DNA of 64,000 nucleotides from Knoxdaviesia capensis (GCA_001510575.1 LNGK01000012.1:580389-644388); one strand, 5' to 3'. Positions 12,533-24,517 are shown, counted from the stretch's first letter. The notes: a model not told the origin generated them from the sequence alone. Translations and numbers: made by a program.

Positions 12533-13370
12533 TTTCTGTGCTTTGGGTGTTCAGGAGCGCCACGACGAAAAAGAATATCCAGCACTGACAACAGAGACCA
12601 CGATACCTGACAAGATTCAAAAGAGTCGTGAATGTGCATGTATCTGTCCTTCAACCCATCGTGAGAGAGGACACATCGCTTATATACCAGGTTTTTCCTT
12701 TCTTTCTCGTCTGCTTTGCTTAACATATATTCTAGGGTATGCCAATGCCCTCGTTCCTCGGCTGAATTAATCGCTTTGATGCATTTCGGAGCTCGTTCCG
12801 CTGTGCATCTTTCGGGCCTGCATATATTGTGCGCCAATAAATCAATTAACCCGGATCCATACTCAGTTGGCCGACAATATGGGGTTCCTAACAACCGGCT
12901 GTGCTAAAAGTCACACTGATAGCATCGAACTGGTGATGAAGACAAAGAAAGCAATGACATGAATATGAGAGCTTGATCACAGCATGAACTTAAGGGAAAG
13001 TCTTGATTGAATTTTATCTATATGGCGGAATCGACCTGAAAAAAAAATAGGAATGAACCAACTCCAGTTGCATCGGAAATGGATGAATTATGACATCCGG
13101 AGACATACCCAATAAGCTGACGAAACGAAAATTGCAAAATCAAGAAAAACTGTCGGACAAAAGCAGAACAAAAGCAAAGGGAAAAAAACGGTCGCAGGGT
13201 AGCTAGAGCTCGTCGAAAAAAAAGCAAACTCGGAAATTGGTGGGCGTTGGAACGTTAATCATTGGATGTCGGTTTGGGAGTTGATTTCAATCTGATAATA
13301 GAGAGAGCGTCCTCGTGTTGAGTTGAAGAAGTATGAAAGGCTAGGCGGATTTTGGGGGTGTAGTCGCCGG
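12533..13370. other. intergenic, promoter side of GH131 gene
   Basis: About 840 bases between the GH131 start and the 3' end of the broken regulator. It is moderately AT-rich with several A runs. No convincing gene or RNA seen. The left part should hold the GH131 promoter. Confidence 0.55.
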
Positions 13371-15199
13371 TTAGGAGGAGTGAGATTCCCAGGCGCGTTG
13401 CATCGATTGTTCAAATGTCACCCCGTGGCCGAGAATTTGCGTGTCGTGGTTGGCAATGGGGTCCTTGGTCCGAGATGTTAGGTGGCCATAGAACAGGAAC
13501 AGTGACTTACAGAGACTGTGTAGCTTCGCGCCCTCTTCCTTCAGAAAATCGAGATGGCGCAGTCTCGCTTCTTCATCTTCTTTTTCGTTCGGCGGGTTGA
13601 AAAATGATTTCATGGCGTAAACCCAGAACCCTTGAACACCACGGTAGGCAGATGTCACTTCGTTGAGTAGATGCGTATTATCCTCTCTCTTCGGGACACT
13701 GGAGAGGCTTTTACGCAGATCGCGGAAGAGTTCTAGCTCGATCAGGCGATGCAGAATGAAGATGATCTGGGAAGCAAGATGAATGTAGGCCATGTTGTTG
13801 TTGTCGTCAGAAGCTGTGAGCCATTGGCATGACTCACTTCTCTGTTTTGACACGATAAGACCACATGGGATCCCGTTCCAACTTCTCCAGAAGTTCCTAC
13901 ACGATTGCATGGCGTTAGTATGAATGGCTTGCTTGCGGATCGATGCGCCTGTGAACTTGAACTTGCACTGAGCGATTTGGGCTCCTGGAAATTGGAGATG
14001 CAGTCTTTCCAGTTGGCTGTTCGATGGGGCAGCATGGAGTCCAGAAGGTGTTCAAATATCACCTTATCTCCATTTCTGGAGGAGATCTCTTTCAACAACG
14101 ACGCACACTTTTCGAGATCAAGTTGAATCATCCCTGCAGTTTTGGTGACCACAGTGAGAACATCCCACAAGTCTGTCAACTTCTGAACGAGGGCTATAGC
14201 CTCCGGGATGTCAAAGATTTCAGGAAGACGGGTGTCAACAACATCATTTCCCCAGATGTATTTGACAAATGGCACCTCGGCTAAAGGGGGCGGCGTCAGT
14301 TAGCATTGCCGGGGCCTGTCCCAGGGGGGAAGAAAAGTGAATAGTACGGGTTGTGTGTTGTGGAAGAGAGAGGAAAATCAAAACCGGATTTCACATACCA
14401 AACACACGCCGATTTTCAACAATTCAGTGGTAGAATTCGGCATCGGCACAAGGAAGACCAGCTTTCTCACACTTCGAGCATTGATCGCCAATCATCCAAC
14501 GGTCACATTTTGTGCGGCTCGTCTTGCAACGCACACAGACGCGGCGGTTATTGCGAGCCTCTCTGGCCTCCATCCGTGTCGTCAAATCCAGGCTGCCACT
14601 GCGGCTACCCTTTGGACGAGGTTTAGAGTCCGCACCATCGGGGTTATCACTGGGAGTGGACCCATTGGGAAGATAGCGGCTTAGACGGTGGTCCGGAGAC
14701 CTGCCGGGCCGGTGGGTGCCCTGCTGGGTCCGGGAGCCGGGGTAGGGGTGGCCCCCAAAAGCAGTGTTCTGGGGACCCTGGCTGAACTGGTTGGTGATGG
14801 GGGGAACCTGAGGGGCCACGAGAGTACAGTAGTAGTGGCAGCATATAGGAATTGGTCCTGAATGCCCGGGTAGGTTGGTAGGAGTGGAAGTGACAGAGGA
14901 TACTGATTCGACGAACCCTGGCCGAACGGATGCTCACTTGGCGAATGTTGGTCTAATAGATCCTGAACGGGTGACTCCCCACTTGGTGAGTGCTGGTCTG
15001 ACGATTAGTGGCCGGGTGAGTATGGAATGTATCCATTCGTGAGAAAACCCCCCACCACAGGGTAACTGTTGGAACTCATGCCGGGGATAAGGTCGTGGAA
15101 CCTGGGTTTAACCCTATTTTCTGTGAAAAGGCCAGGCGAGGTTGAAGACCAGGGAGAGAGTGGATGAGCCAAACTGCTGGAATTAATTTGGAAAGGCAT
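13371..15199 (-). pseudogene. broken Zn2Cys6 transcription factor
   Basis: A former fungal binuclear-zinc regulator. From ATG at 15199 the frame reads a Ser/Pro-rich N-terminus, hits TAA at 15007-15005, and continues in the same frame with SSDQHSPSGESPVQDLLDQH. A frame change near 14820-14840 leads to VAPQVPPITNQF and a finger with spacing CX2CX6CX8CX2CX6C (NNRRVCVRCKTSRTKCD). A TGA at 14426-14424 follows, then IVENRRVF. A good intron (14398-14281) splices to AEVPFVKYIWGNDVVDT. Later frame changes are inferred at the CCCC run (14029-14026), near 13896, and near 13838-13848. The frame then runs cleanly to the stop at 13371. All pieces look like one protein of 500 or more residues. Both stops differ from plausible codons (CAA, CGA) by C-to-T. 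Downstream ATGs could still give fragments. Sequencing error is the alternative. Confidence 0.72.
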
Positions 15200-16659
15200 G
15201 TTAGTTAGATTCCCCGAGAATTTTCTCCCTCGATATAAATGACAATCAACATGAAGGTATAACTGAGTTTGGAGCTATCTGGTTGGAGTGCGCTCCATGC
15301 AGCGAAGAGCCACTTCAAGGGTTTCCAATATGAGCCCCGAAAAGAACAAACCTTGGTTCAACTTGAAAGCAAGTGCCGGACACAACCTGGGATATAAAAA
15401 AAGGCCAACAGAAAGCCCCCGACAGCATCTGCCTTCTTGACAGCCATCTTGAAGAGAACAAAGAACGAGTCATATCAACTTACAATCTAGTACCACGAAC
15501 GATGTGGCTTGATGGGATATGGGCGTGACGATTGCGTAGATTCTAACCAGGGCAATAACACCAAAGCATGGAAATATTGGGGGGAAAAAGCAACGATGAT
15601 GTGAGAGGGAGCTTCAAGGAAGACTCCTTTAGATTTCAAGACCTTCCTTCAACAAACGGGAGAAGCAAAGGCGATGATATATACTTTTCAATGTTGCGAT
15701 ATTCTTGGACTTCTCACTTCCATAGCTCGCTATCCATCACACACATGCATTACAACAGCGAGCATTACATATATACACATACCATTGATCTTTCGCTGTG
15801 TGAAATCGACATTTACAACACCAAAAGCATTTCTTGTTCTAGAAACCAAAATAGAACCCTTCGGTGGAAGCTACTGTCTGCAGATCTCAAGAACTGTTGC
15901 TCGCATTTCTTACAAAACAGGCTGTGCTGGTTGCTTGATACCACCAGTCAGTCAACTGCATGGTTGGTTGGCCATGGCTGGCTGACCCCCTGTCTCCGGA
16001 TTACTACTGAGAGATTACGTGAAGTAAAATCGCTTGTCGGTCACGTCCATATCGGATTCTTTTCTTCCAGCCACCGAGTTTCTGTCACTTTTTTGCATCC
16101 ATAGATCCTCCCCCCCCCTTTTTCATATTTGATCTTTTTCTTCTCATTTTTGTGCCTCTCATTTTTGGAAACCGTACTCTTTTCCTGTTCAGCCGTTTTA
16201 GCGAACAATTTTTGGTCCACACAGTTCTAGTTCCGTCTCTTTTCTTTTCTTTTATTTTCTCGGTCGCGCAACTGCATTCTCGCAGAACGCAGACTTCGGT
16301 CGCTTTATTTGCGTGGCGCCACACCAGAACTTAACAGTCTGTCCAGTTCGCTCCCACACTGCTGGACACCACGGCCATCCAAGCTTCTGGTGTCTGGACT
16401 GTTCGTAATTCATCTTTTGATCGTCCCATATCAATCAACTGCGTCTCTCAGCGAAAGGCGCAGCCTTCCTACGCATATCATCGCACCCGGTGCTCTTCGT
16501 CTTGAACTTCGAGTCTGAAAACTGTCCTGCTAAGTCGCCACTACCAAACAAGAGAAAGGAGAGCCTTCCAGACTGCCTCTTTTCTCACTCTGGTTTCCAT
16601 CCTTTTCGTTGAGCCTTTCGACACTTTCCCACAACACAGCGCCCGCATAAAAAGCAACA
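15200..16659. other. intergenic; CT-rich leader near 16080-16650
   Basis: About 1.5 kb between the divergent broken regulator and the next plus-strand gene. A 178-codon plus-strand open frame at 15568-16104 has no recognisable domain and looks fortuitous. The right third is strongly pyrimidine-rich, as expected for the leader of the gene starting at 16660. Nothing else seen. Confidence 0.5.
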
Positions 16660-17696
16660 ATGGGTTTCTGGAGCCTAGACGGCGGCTCAGTTGTGACCCG
16701 CAAGGCATCTTCTGGTGGCGGTTACACTTACCGTGTCGAGAGGAAGAAAAGCCATAAGTCCAAGTCGGCGCGATCAAGCTCTGGTTCACGGTCTCGCTCA
16801 AGGTCGCGGACCCGTAGTAAGGCCGGCTCAATATTTAACCTGCCTCTCGGGAGCCGGTCCAGTCTCTTTAACCTTGGAAACGCCAGCCGATCGAGTCTCT
16901 TCGGTCTCGGTATGTCACTCACACACACACACACTCTCTCTCTCTCTGCCTCTTTTTGTTTTTGTCAAAGGGGGGGTTTTGCTGTTTGTCTCGCACCACC
17001 CCCCTTGTTTGCTCCCGATGCCTCTCCTAAAATCTCAGTCAATGAGTGGACACGCGAACACGGAATCACCACCCCAGTTTCCATTTGAATTCACATTTCC
17101 ACTTCCATTTTGATTTCATGCATTTTTTCAAGCCGTGTCTTGCGTGTAGTTCTAATAGAGTTGGTTGTTATCGTTGCTGTCGGTGGGGAAGAGCGGGGGG
17201 TGTTCCGCCGTGCAACTAGCCCACGCTTTCTATTTGCCTGCCTCTTTGACTTCCAAAATCCCAATCATTCTAACACGCCCCACCCCGATGTCTAGGAAAA
17301 CCATCATACTACAAACGATCGCCTCGAGAAGGTTTCCTTCAGCGTGCCTACAAGCAGCTTCGCCGAATCGTGCGCGACATTCTCCACTATGCGAAGAAAC
17401 ACCCCATGAAAGTGTTCATGCTCGTCATTGTCCCCCTTATCACCGGCGGGGCCCTCACCGCTCTTCTGGCCACGTTCGGCCTCCGCATGCCGCACACCAT
17501 CGAAGCTCTGATCGGCGCCGGTGCAAAGGCAGCTTCGGGCGACTCGATCGGACTTGTCAGTGATGCTGTTCGCATGGCTAGGGGAGGCGTTGGCTCGGCT
17601 TTTGCCTCGCGGTCTGTCAGCAGCGCCGCCGTTTCTACTGCTGGGGCTTCTGGATGGGCAGACTCGTTGAGAGGCATTGCCAAAATGATGTCCTAA
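16660..17696 (+). CDS. unrecognised small protein with basic N-terminus and hydrophobic segment
   Basis: I do not recognise this gene. Two exons, 16660-16909 and 17296-17696, join in frame to 216 residues; the junction restores GLGKPSYYKRSPREGF. The ATG sits in AACAATGGG. Residues 1-83 are Ser/Arg/Lys-rich, with RSRSRSRTRS-like runs and a twice-repeated S-R-S-S-L-F-x-L-G motif. After the junction comes a basic helix (LQRAYKQLRRIVRDILHYAKKH), then one strongly hydrophobic segment (MKVFMLVIVPLITGGALTAL). The C-terminus is Ala/Gly/Ser-rich. This suggests a single-pass membrane or membrane-associated protein with a basic cytosolic arm. The intron is long for this window (386 bp) and begins with CA and CT microsatellites at about 16919-16947. 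Confidence 0.75.
16919..16947. repeat. CA/CT dinucleotide microsatellite inside intron
   Basis: A run of CA units passes directly into CT units just after the GTATGT donor of the preceding exon. It lies wholly within the predicted intron and should not affect the protein. Confidence 0.85.
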
Positions 17697-18765
17697 TAGC
17701 TGCTTTTCTTTTTTGTATATGCGTCTTTGAAAGATGCACCTCGTTTCCATTTCGTGGTTTGGCATTCTCAAAGTTGTTCTTTTTTGGACATAGCCATCTT
17801 CTGGGTTTCCATCTTCTCTTCCCAACATTTCCCTTCCCCTTGCCGCAGTCTCGGGTGAGCTTTACGATGATTTGCCCCCCCTCTTCTCTTTCAGCTTTTT
17901 ATCCCAACTACAGTTTTGTCGTGACCTCTCTTGTTCCTACAGTCTCAACGCTAGGTATTGGACCAGTCTGCCTTCTTGACTTTGCGCTTTTGGTTTTTGA
18001 TCTTGGTGTTTTTTTTTTTTTTGTAATGTCCATCCGTTTACCGGAATTACGTTCTGTATGTATGGTATTTCACATTAAAGTCAAAGGGGTCCAGCTTTTT
18101 TAGGTCCAACATTTTTTTTCTTTGCCGTGCAGTTCCAAGCACACCACCAGAAATGACCACGGGAGGGGGACAGCTTTACCAGTGCCCTCACTTGTTACAG
18201 TATAAGGTGTGGTACGCAGTCAGGTCGGCAGCAAGAAATGTTCCATGCCACATCAGGCACAGCACATTTTGTGCTCTATTGTGGCCCAAGCTTGCTTGAC
18301 TTTTTTTTAATGCAAAATCCTGGACAATTCAACCAACCATGGCTGGCTACACAAACGAAAAAGAAAATCACCAAAGACGATTCGAGTGAACAAAATCTCG
18401 AAAACCAAGGCTGTCTATTATTCTGGAACTGGATTGTTTGAACAAACGGACGAACATAAAAACCCAAGCCAACCAAGAAACACATTACAAAAGAAGAAAA
18501 TATTGGATAACATCAGGACAGGGAGGGGGGGGTGGCGAAAGACAAAAATCGAACCCATTTGACAAAAAGGAAAAGCAGAAAGATGGCGGGGCCCAGCAAA
18601 CGTAAAAGCCGGCTTCGTAAAAGTGCGGGCCTGGACGGAAGCACCGAAAATGTGAATGAAGAAAAGCAGATACTGCCAGCGAAAATGTTTTGTGAATCTG
18701 ACAGCAAGGAACAGCGAAACGGGATAGCGAAAGAGAATGATAAAAGGAGCGGGTAGCGTAATTGG
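17697..18765. other. intergenic between convergent genes
   Basis: About 1.07 kb between two convergent genes, so it should hold two 3' ends. It is rich in T runs on the left and A runs on the right, which fits converging polyadenylation regions. A T run lies near 18009-18022. No gene recognised. Confidence 0.55.
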
Positions 18766-20100
18766 CTATCGTCGGTGACGACGCCGTGATGGCCGTTGCC
18801 CAGACGAGGGTCTCTCGCCCGTATCTGAAAACTCTCCATCACTATCCCCATTCCCTTCACCATGCTCGTAATCCTCCAACTCTACCAAAATAGGCGGAGG
18901 AACACGCCGATGCAGACTACTCGGTCGGTACACCGGCCCATCTTCAATCGCCAGCTCGTTGTCGTCGTACTCCGCCGGAAGATGCACGTCGCTGGTGCGA
19001 TAGGAAAACTCGCTCGGGGTAGGCGCGCGCGACGAGCGCTTGGTTGGAGTCCCTGGTTGTCCCATTGATGAAGAGTGTCGGTGGCCGCGTGGGGAAGACG
19101 GCGCACGACGACGTCCGGATCCCTGGGGCGGGTTGACGAGGAAAGGGTCCGATGCACCAGGAACATGAACCAAGGCGCCAGCTGATGCGGATGGCTGGCC
19201 ACGGCGTGAACCATCTGAAAGCGTTGGTGACGGTCGCTTCGAGCTATAGGGAGAGCTTTGCCGGAATGAATCGTGGAATGAAGAGGCATGTGGGCTGGCA
19301 TCTGTCCTGACTAGAGGGACTCCAGAGACTGTTCCCCATGCTTCCCCCCGACTGGACTCGTGTGCGTCTGAAAATCGATGGCGGCGGCGGGGACTATCCG
19401 TATCTGGAGCGATGTGATGTGAGTGAGCTAGTGGCGACGACGATGGCTGGGATGAACCAGTAGCCGACCGGTTTCGGTAATGAGCTGCAAATCCAAGCTG
19501 GGAAGTCGGAAGTTGCTGTGACGGATGGTAGAACGATGACGCCGAGAATGCGGGGTTCAGTTCATCGGGCGAGTTTCCGCGCGAAGTGTCAGGGAGCCGG
19601 TGAACTCGAGAAAGTGAAGACCCAGGAACCTCGAATTGCGATACCGGCACAGGAATTCGCTCTGCATCTGGACCTCGCTGTCGCGTGCTGCTGGAACGTT
19701 GATGGGCTTCATCTTCAAGGAGGCGCTGGCGGCGCATAAGCGCTGCAAGCTCCTGTTTTGTCAAGCTGGCCTGGAAATCACCACGCTTTTTGGCCAGGCG
19801 AAGGCGTGCGAGGCCAGACTGAACCAAGGCTTCCTCGCTGGAAGACCTGTATAGACCAGCATCCCGATCGCTTGCTGAAAGGAAAACATCCTCTGCTGCG
19901 TCAAAGCTGTCCAAACTTTTGCTCTGACTGCGGTGGTGGGTGCTTCTGCTTCGACCCAGGTTGGATGCTCCACTGCGTCGGTGACTGTTACGGCTAACGC
20001 TGCGATGGGCGTCGTAATAGTCATTGTCGTCTTCGTCGTCGTCGGCGTCCGAGTGACGGTATCTCCGGCCTCTCCGTGCAGTCCCCCTGTCTAACTCCAT
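18766..20100 (-). CDS. unrecognised Arg/Ser-rich low-complexity protein, true start uncertain
   Basis: I do not recognise a family. From the first in-frame ATG (20100) it codes for 444 residues. The N-terminal part is acidic and Arg-rich (HSDADDDEDDNDYYDAHRS). A possible coiled segment follows (LTKQELAALMRRQRLLEDEA), then long Ser/Pro/His/Arg-rich stretches and a basic tail after an acidic patch. It is probably disordered, with many possible phosphorylation sites. The frame stays open upstream of 20100 and reads plausible protein (STVIEELDSDADELLQLQQQ, then Gly/Arg/Ser repeats) until a TGA at 20481-20479. That open region has no ATG and overlaps the last codons of the neighbouring PRA1 gene. 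A splice acceptor (TTTTTCAG, ending 20468) lies at its edge, so an upstream exon may be missing from this model. Confidence 0.7.
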   Translation of the reverse strand: MELDRGTARRGRRYRHSDADDDEDDNDYYDAHRSVSRNSHRRSGASNLGRSRSTHHRSQSKSLDSFDAAEDVFLSASDRDAGLYRSSSEEALVQSGLARLRLAKKRGDFQASLTKQELAALMRRQRLLEDEAHQRSSSTRQRGPDAERIPVPVSQFEVPGSSLSRVHRLPDTSRGNSPDELNPAFSASSFYHPSQQLPTSQLGFAAHYRNRSATGSSQPSSSPLAHSHHIAPDTDSPRRRHRFSDAHESSRGEAWGTVSGVPLVRTDASPHASSFHDSFRQSSPYSSKRPSPTLSDGSRRGQPSASAGALVHVPGASDPFLVNPPQGSGRRRAPSSPRGHRHSSSMGQPGTPTKRSSRAPTPSEFSYRTSDVHLPAEYDDNELAIEDGPVYRPSSLHRRVPPPILVELEDYEHGEGNGDSDGEFSDTGERPSSGQRPSRRRHRR

Positions 20101-20453
20101 TTCTCTTCCCGTATACTGCGCATGATTAGAACTGTTGTAATTGTCCGATGAAACTCCCCGACCTCCACCTCCGTATCCACGGCTCCGTCTATTATTAACC
20201 TTACTCCGGCTCCTACTTCTTCTTCCACCGCCACCACCACCACTGCTACCACTGCTGGTTGTATTTTTTCGAATGTTGTTTTTAGAAGATAAAAATTGTT
20301 GTTGAAGTTGCAATAGTTCGTCGGCGTCGGAATCTAGCTCCTCGATAACTGTCGAGTTTCCGAAGGGCCAGAAACCTTCCGTCTGCTGTCTCCCGCGCCT
20401 TGATGGTGGTCTTCCCCAAAGGGGCGCAAGTTCGGGAGATCGCGGCCGACCAC

Positions 20454-20984
20454 CTAGACCGCCTCCCCTGAAAAAGCCTCATCGATAGGCTTGTCCATAA
20501 AAGAGGCGTGGCCAACAATGACCACGCCGGAAGCGCCAACCAGCCACAGGAGAGTGGAAAACGGCGACGCAATGAGTCCGAGAATGACAGACGTAGCAAG
20601 AAGACCGGTATACAGCTGCGAAGTAGTAGCGCGGAAGTTGCCGATTTCTAGATCACGGCCCTCGAGACGGCCGATGATGAACATACCGCCGACAACGAGG
20701 GCAATGTCGAAAAGGAGGAGCCAGTTGGAGAGCAGGGCGTAGATGCTCAACAGGACGAATATGACCGCATAGTTGCTCGAGAAGTAGCCCAGGTTGTAGT
20801 TTACACGTGACTGAACCTCGGCGAAATTGGCGGGTTTAGAAATGCGCTTGACATCGAAGAATTCGGTCAATGGGCGCATGTTCGCGAAGCGGCTGGCAAC
20901 GCTGGTGTTGCGGATGCTGGAGAAGCGATCCTGCAGGTTGAGGCTCGAGGTGAGCATTTCGACGGGAATCTGAATACGAGCCAT
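20454..20984 (-). CDS. yip3: prenylated Rab acceptor, PRA1/Yip3 family
   Basis: A 176-residue membrane protein of the PRA1 family, which binds prenylated Rab GTPases and acts in ER-to-Golgi vesicle traffic. Single exon from ATG at 20984 (MARIQIPVEM). Family landmarks are RPLTEFFDVKRISKPANFAEVQSRVNYNL, followed by paired hydrophobic segments NYAVIFVLLSIYALLSNWLLLFD and VGGMFII. A second hydrophobic pair (TGLLATSVILGLI, TLLWLVGASGVVIVGHA) follows, and the tail is short and acidic (FMDKPIDEAF). This is the usual double-hairpin topology and usual length. The 3' end of the coding region overlaps the open frame of the downstream same-strand gene by a few bases. The call is firm. Confidence 0.93.
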   Translation of the reverse strand: MARIQIPVEMLTSSLNLQDRFSSIRNTSVASRFANMRPLTEFFDVKRISKPANFAEVQSRVNYNLGYFSSNYAVIFVLLSIYALLSNWLLLFDIALVVGGMFIIGRLEGRDLEIGNFRATTSQLYTGLLATSVILGLIASPFSTLLWLVGASGVVIVGHASFMDKPIDEAFSGEAV

Positions 20985-23900
20985 TGTTGCCAAAGGGTTG
21001 AGCAATTCGAGAAGAGATAGGTGTGATCAATGTCGCGAAGTGAAAAAGGTTGCGCAAGATTGCTGGGTGCAAGATATTCTAATAGTAGAAAATCCAAGCT
21101 AGTAATTTTTCCTATAGAGGTGGAAGATGTGCGGATGGATGTGGCGACGGAGAGAGACGCGGCACAGAAAAGGAAGAATAAAAAGTCTGATATGTGGCCT
21201 TTTGGCGCAAGGGATCGCTGAGTCGGGAATTTGCTGTCGGGAGACTTGATGGTTAGGCCAGAATTGGGAAGGTCAGACAAATTGAATAGGATTTTAAGGG
21301 TGAACGCGATTAGAGTAGATGTGTTGGAATGTGAGACAGGAGGAGATGCAGTAGAAATAAAAGGAGACGAGGTAGGTACGAAAAGATGTATGAGGGCGAA
21401 CGAGGAGATTAAACATGACTTCGGGGCGATGACATAAGGAGTACGATAAAAAAGAAAATTAAATCATGAAGTAGTTCCAGGGGAAGCCACCGGGGCTCCA
21501 TAATAAGTGCGAGGAAAGCAAGTGCAAACTACAAAGCAGTTCCTGTCCACTAAGATTATAGAACGACGAAAAACCTTGAGGCCATGGACTCGTATTGCCA
21601 TAACGCGGCGCGGCAGCTGAGGTCAAAAAGCGTCCAATGTCCACTTCATTCCAGGCTCCAGAATAAAAAGAACACCCGGAATAATCAAGGGAAAGAATAA
21701 CTAATTCAGAGGGAAACGTAAGGCAGTTACGCAGTCCGTGGAAGCATCTTGAAGAACGAAGGGAAACGAGAAAGCAACGCGTCATCGAGTAAGAAATCGA
21801 GCATTTCTTTGTTCACGAGCAACTTCCCGTTTTGGATGTTTTTTTTTTTTTATCTTCCTGAAAGGCACGACGGCGTTTGACTTCTGTTCCTAGACAGATT
21901 ACATTCCTCTCATTTTCTAAGCAAGACTCGAGAAGCCAAAATGTTACCTGAAGGCACTACCCTCAGAGGTTTCATTTAGCACGGTGAATGGCAAGCCATA
22001 AGTTGGCATTATCAATCATATGTAACATGAAGTCTGCTTATAGGAAAATGGTGGCATCTGGTCGGCTGAAAATCGGTTAAAAGCCATTGAGTCGTCCACT
22101 ATGGACGAACAATTGAGTGGAGAGCTTGGAAATTGGGGCTGATCGAGAAATCTTGGGCATGGAAGAAATTAAAAGCGACCATGAAATAATTATGGCAACT
22201 GAATGATCAGGTTCAGAAGAAAGAGCAATGAAAAACAAGATCGGCCGTCCACAGCGCTTATATATGGCCACGGATACTTACATGGTTTCAAGTGCCGCCA
22301 GGAGAACTTATAAGCGCCGACAGGGCTAGGAAAGAGGCCGAAAATAAGATCGGTCCTGAAACTTGTTGGCAACAATGGCTTCCCACTGTCGCTGTCGTTG
22401 GTAGTCGGTGATAGTCGGTGATAGCCGGTGATTGTATCGTCGCTGAGAAATCACTTCGCCTTCGCTCGTCTCTGCTCCTTCCCTTTCCCCCCGCCGATGC
22501 TGTACCGAAGCCCCCGATCACCCCCCCGCTGCACCCCGGAATGGTCGGAGTCAACGGACAAGTTTCTTTTGATTGGAAGAAAGAAGAGACTGGTTCATGT
22601 CTTCAAAACGCAAATCAAGGTTGCAAGCAATGCTGAATTTTCGAGACTCGGAACCTCTGTTGACGGGCTAGACGAAATCGGAGTTAGTGAGAAGCACAGC
22701 TCATGAATGTCCGGCCACGATTCGACTAGGAGCAGGAAATTGCTCGAGGGAAAAACAATGGACGACTGAGGGCTCCAACCAGATAACTTGACGTCAAAGA
22801 GAAAGCGGTGTCGTTCGCCAGTGCTCTCAGTCGGGGTTTGAGTCCGGGGCTAGGGCAAGAAACGCGGAGTTCTAATATATCGGCAGGGGAGTGAACTTAC
22901 TGGAGATGTTTCCTCCAGGACTCCCAGATCACCAGCTCTTCTCAATGTTCGAGGTGAGAAGAAGAGCAGCAAAGTCGGAGGTACAGAGAGAGAAGAAGAA
23001 AAAACCAATCGAAGACCGGACGAAGTGGAAGGGGATAGGGCAAACTATAAGTATTGTACGGAGTAGATGGCGGGGGTCCTAATAATCCGGGCCATCGGCT
23101 GTGGAATCCCCAAGACGCCCAGTAAGCGCTACATGTAGACGAATATAGCATTGGACATAAGGTACTTTGTGTACCCGCCACAGAAACATCTTACACATAT
23201 TGACGTCGTTATTATATGGGGTGGTGGCTACATTTTGGGCCTCTTTGGCGCAGTCACACTTGTTCTATATGTCGCATCCTTAGCCATAGCAACGAAAGAC
23301 CTATAATATTGCGCACAAACACCAAAGCGTGTACCCGCGTGAGACGTTTACTGCATATAATCTTCCAGATGTGGACAGCAGATTAAATACGGCATATTTC
23401 CAACCTAAACAGCCTCAAAAGTCATATATATCTCAGGACGGACTAGTCCTCCTCCTCCAACACACACTGCGGTCCTACGCCAAATCACATGAGGCTTGTA
23501 TCTAACCTGTCCCGCCAAGAGAGCTTTGGTGATGATAGCAATTCCAAACTTTGCATGTCCCCGTCTCCGCTCACTGGAAGCATTGCCTCTTCCACGATGA
23601 CTTATAGTCCAGCTCAGGTTGACTCATACCCAGAATCCTCCAGCACACTTAAGAATCCAGATGCACACCTCGATGATGGCCGAAGCCCATGGTTCAGCAG
23701 CCACAAGAAGGAGCTGCTGTCAGCTTACCCACCCGAAGTGGCTTGTCCCCAGGTCCTGCAAAGTAATTTTGTCAGCTTTTGCGTTTGAAGGATTCCGTTT
23801 ATAGCAAAACCCAAGCAAGCTTACGCCAGGCCGGTTTAGGACAGGGACTGTGTGTAGGGCTGGCTGGCTCTCCATATCCCACTTGGGCAGTCTTCCCCGT

Positions 23901-24517
23901 CCTTCCACGCTCGTTACGTTGAGTTTCTGGTCTCTTTTTACTTGTGTGTACTATATGTGTGTGCGGTATCTCCACGCCACAAACTTCGATAAGGAATCAT
24001 TCCCGTTCGTTATCCATATGCGACAGAGAGCACAAATGAGGGGTTGTCAGATAAAGGCTTGTCGCTTTCACCTCACGCATTTGAGGCCACTCCAGTCCAT
24101 GACCGACTGAAATTTTACAATCCAGATGGACGGACCCAGTGGTTGGTTATGTTTGCTGAAAAAAAGCGGGCAGCATATGTCTGGCCGGACCTACCGTAGC
24201 CGATATGGATCCGTTGCCAACACCCAAGAAGTTTCCGTGGATCCACCCCCAGCAAACATCATTCATTGTAGGCAAATCCGTCGCAAGGGCGTACACTCTC
24301 GGACCTCTTAACCAGTATTCACACCTCTATCTGTCTATCACAGCGAACATTTTATGACGAAGGACATGTCCAAATAGGTAGGTCAGTACCCCTGAACTAG
24401 TAAATAGTTTATTAGCGTGCTTCGCATCTATAGAGGCGGTACAGGGAGGTCGAGGTACCGATTTCTGACATAGGTGCTAGAGAAAACCGCTACATGTCCT
24501 TTTCGGCCCCCCCCCCC
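20985..24517. other. gene-free stretch upstream of PRA1 gene
   Basis: About 3.5 kb up to the sequence gap. The right-hand edge of PRA1 should have its promoter within the first kilobase (20985-21900). The remaining open frames are short, on both strands, and have no recognisable domain. T runs (21840-21852) and a direct repeat of TGATAG-type units near 22405-22435 are visible. No RNA gene recognised. Confidence 0.5.

Noticed and set aside
15568..16104. 178-codon plus-strand open frame.
   Set aside because: No domain, atypical composition, and overlaps the probable promoter and leader of the gene at 16660.
11450..17700. Possible secondary-metabolite or sugar-utilisation cluster (glucanase, regulator, membrane protein).
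   Set aside because: No backbone synthase, tailoring enzymes or further carbohydrate enzymes nearby; the regulator is broken and the other genes are unrelated.
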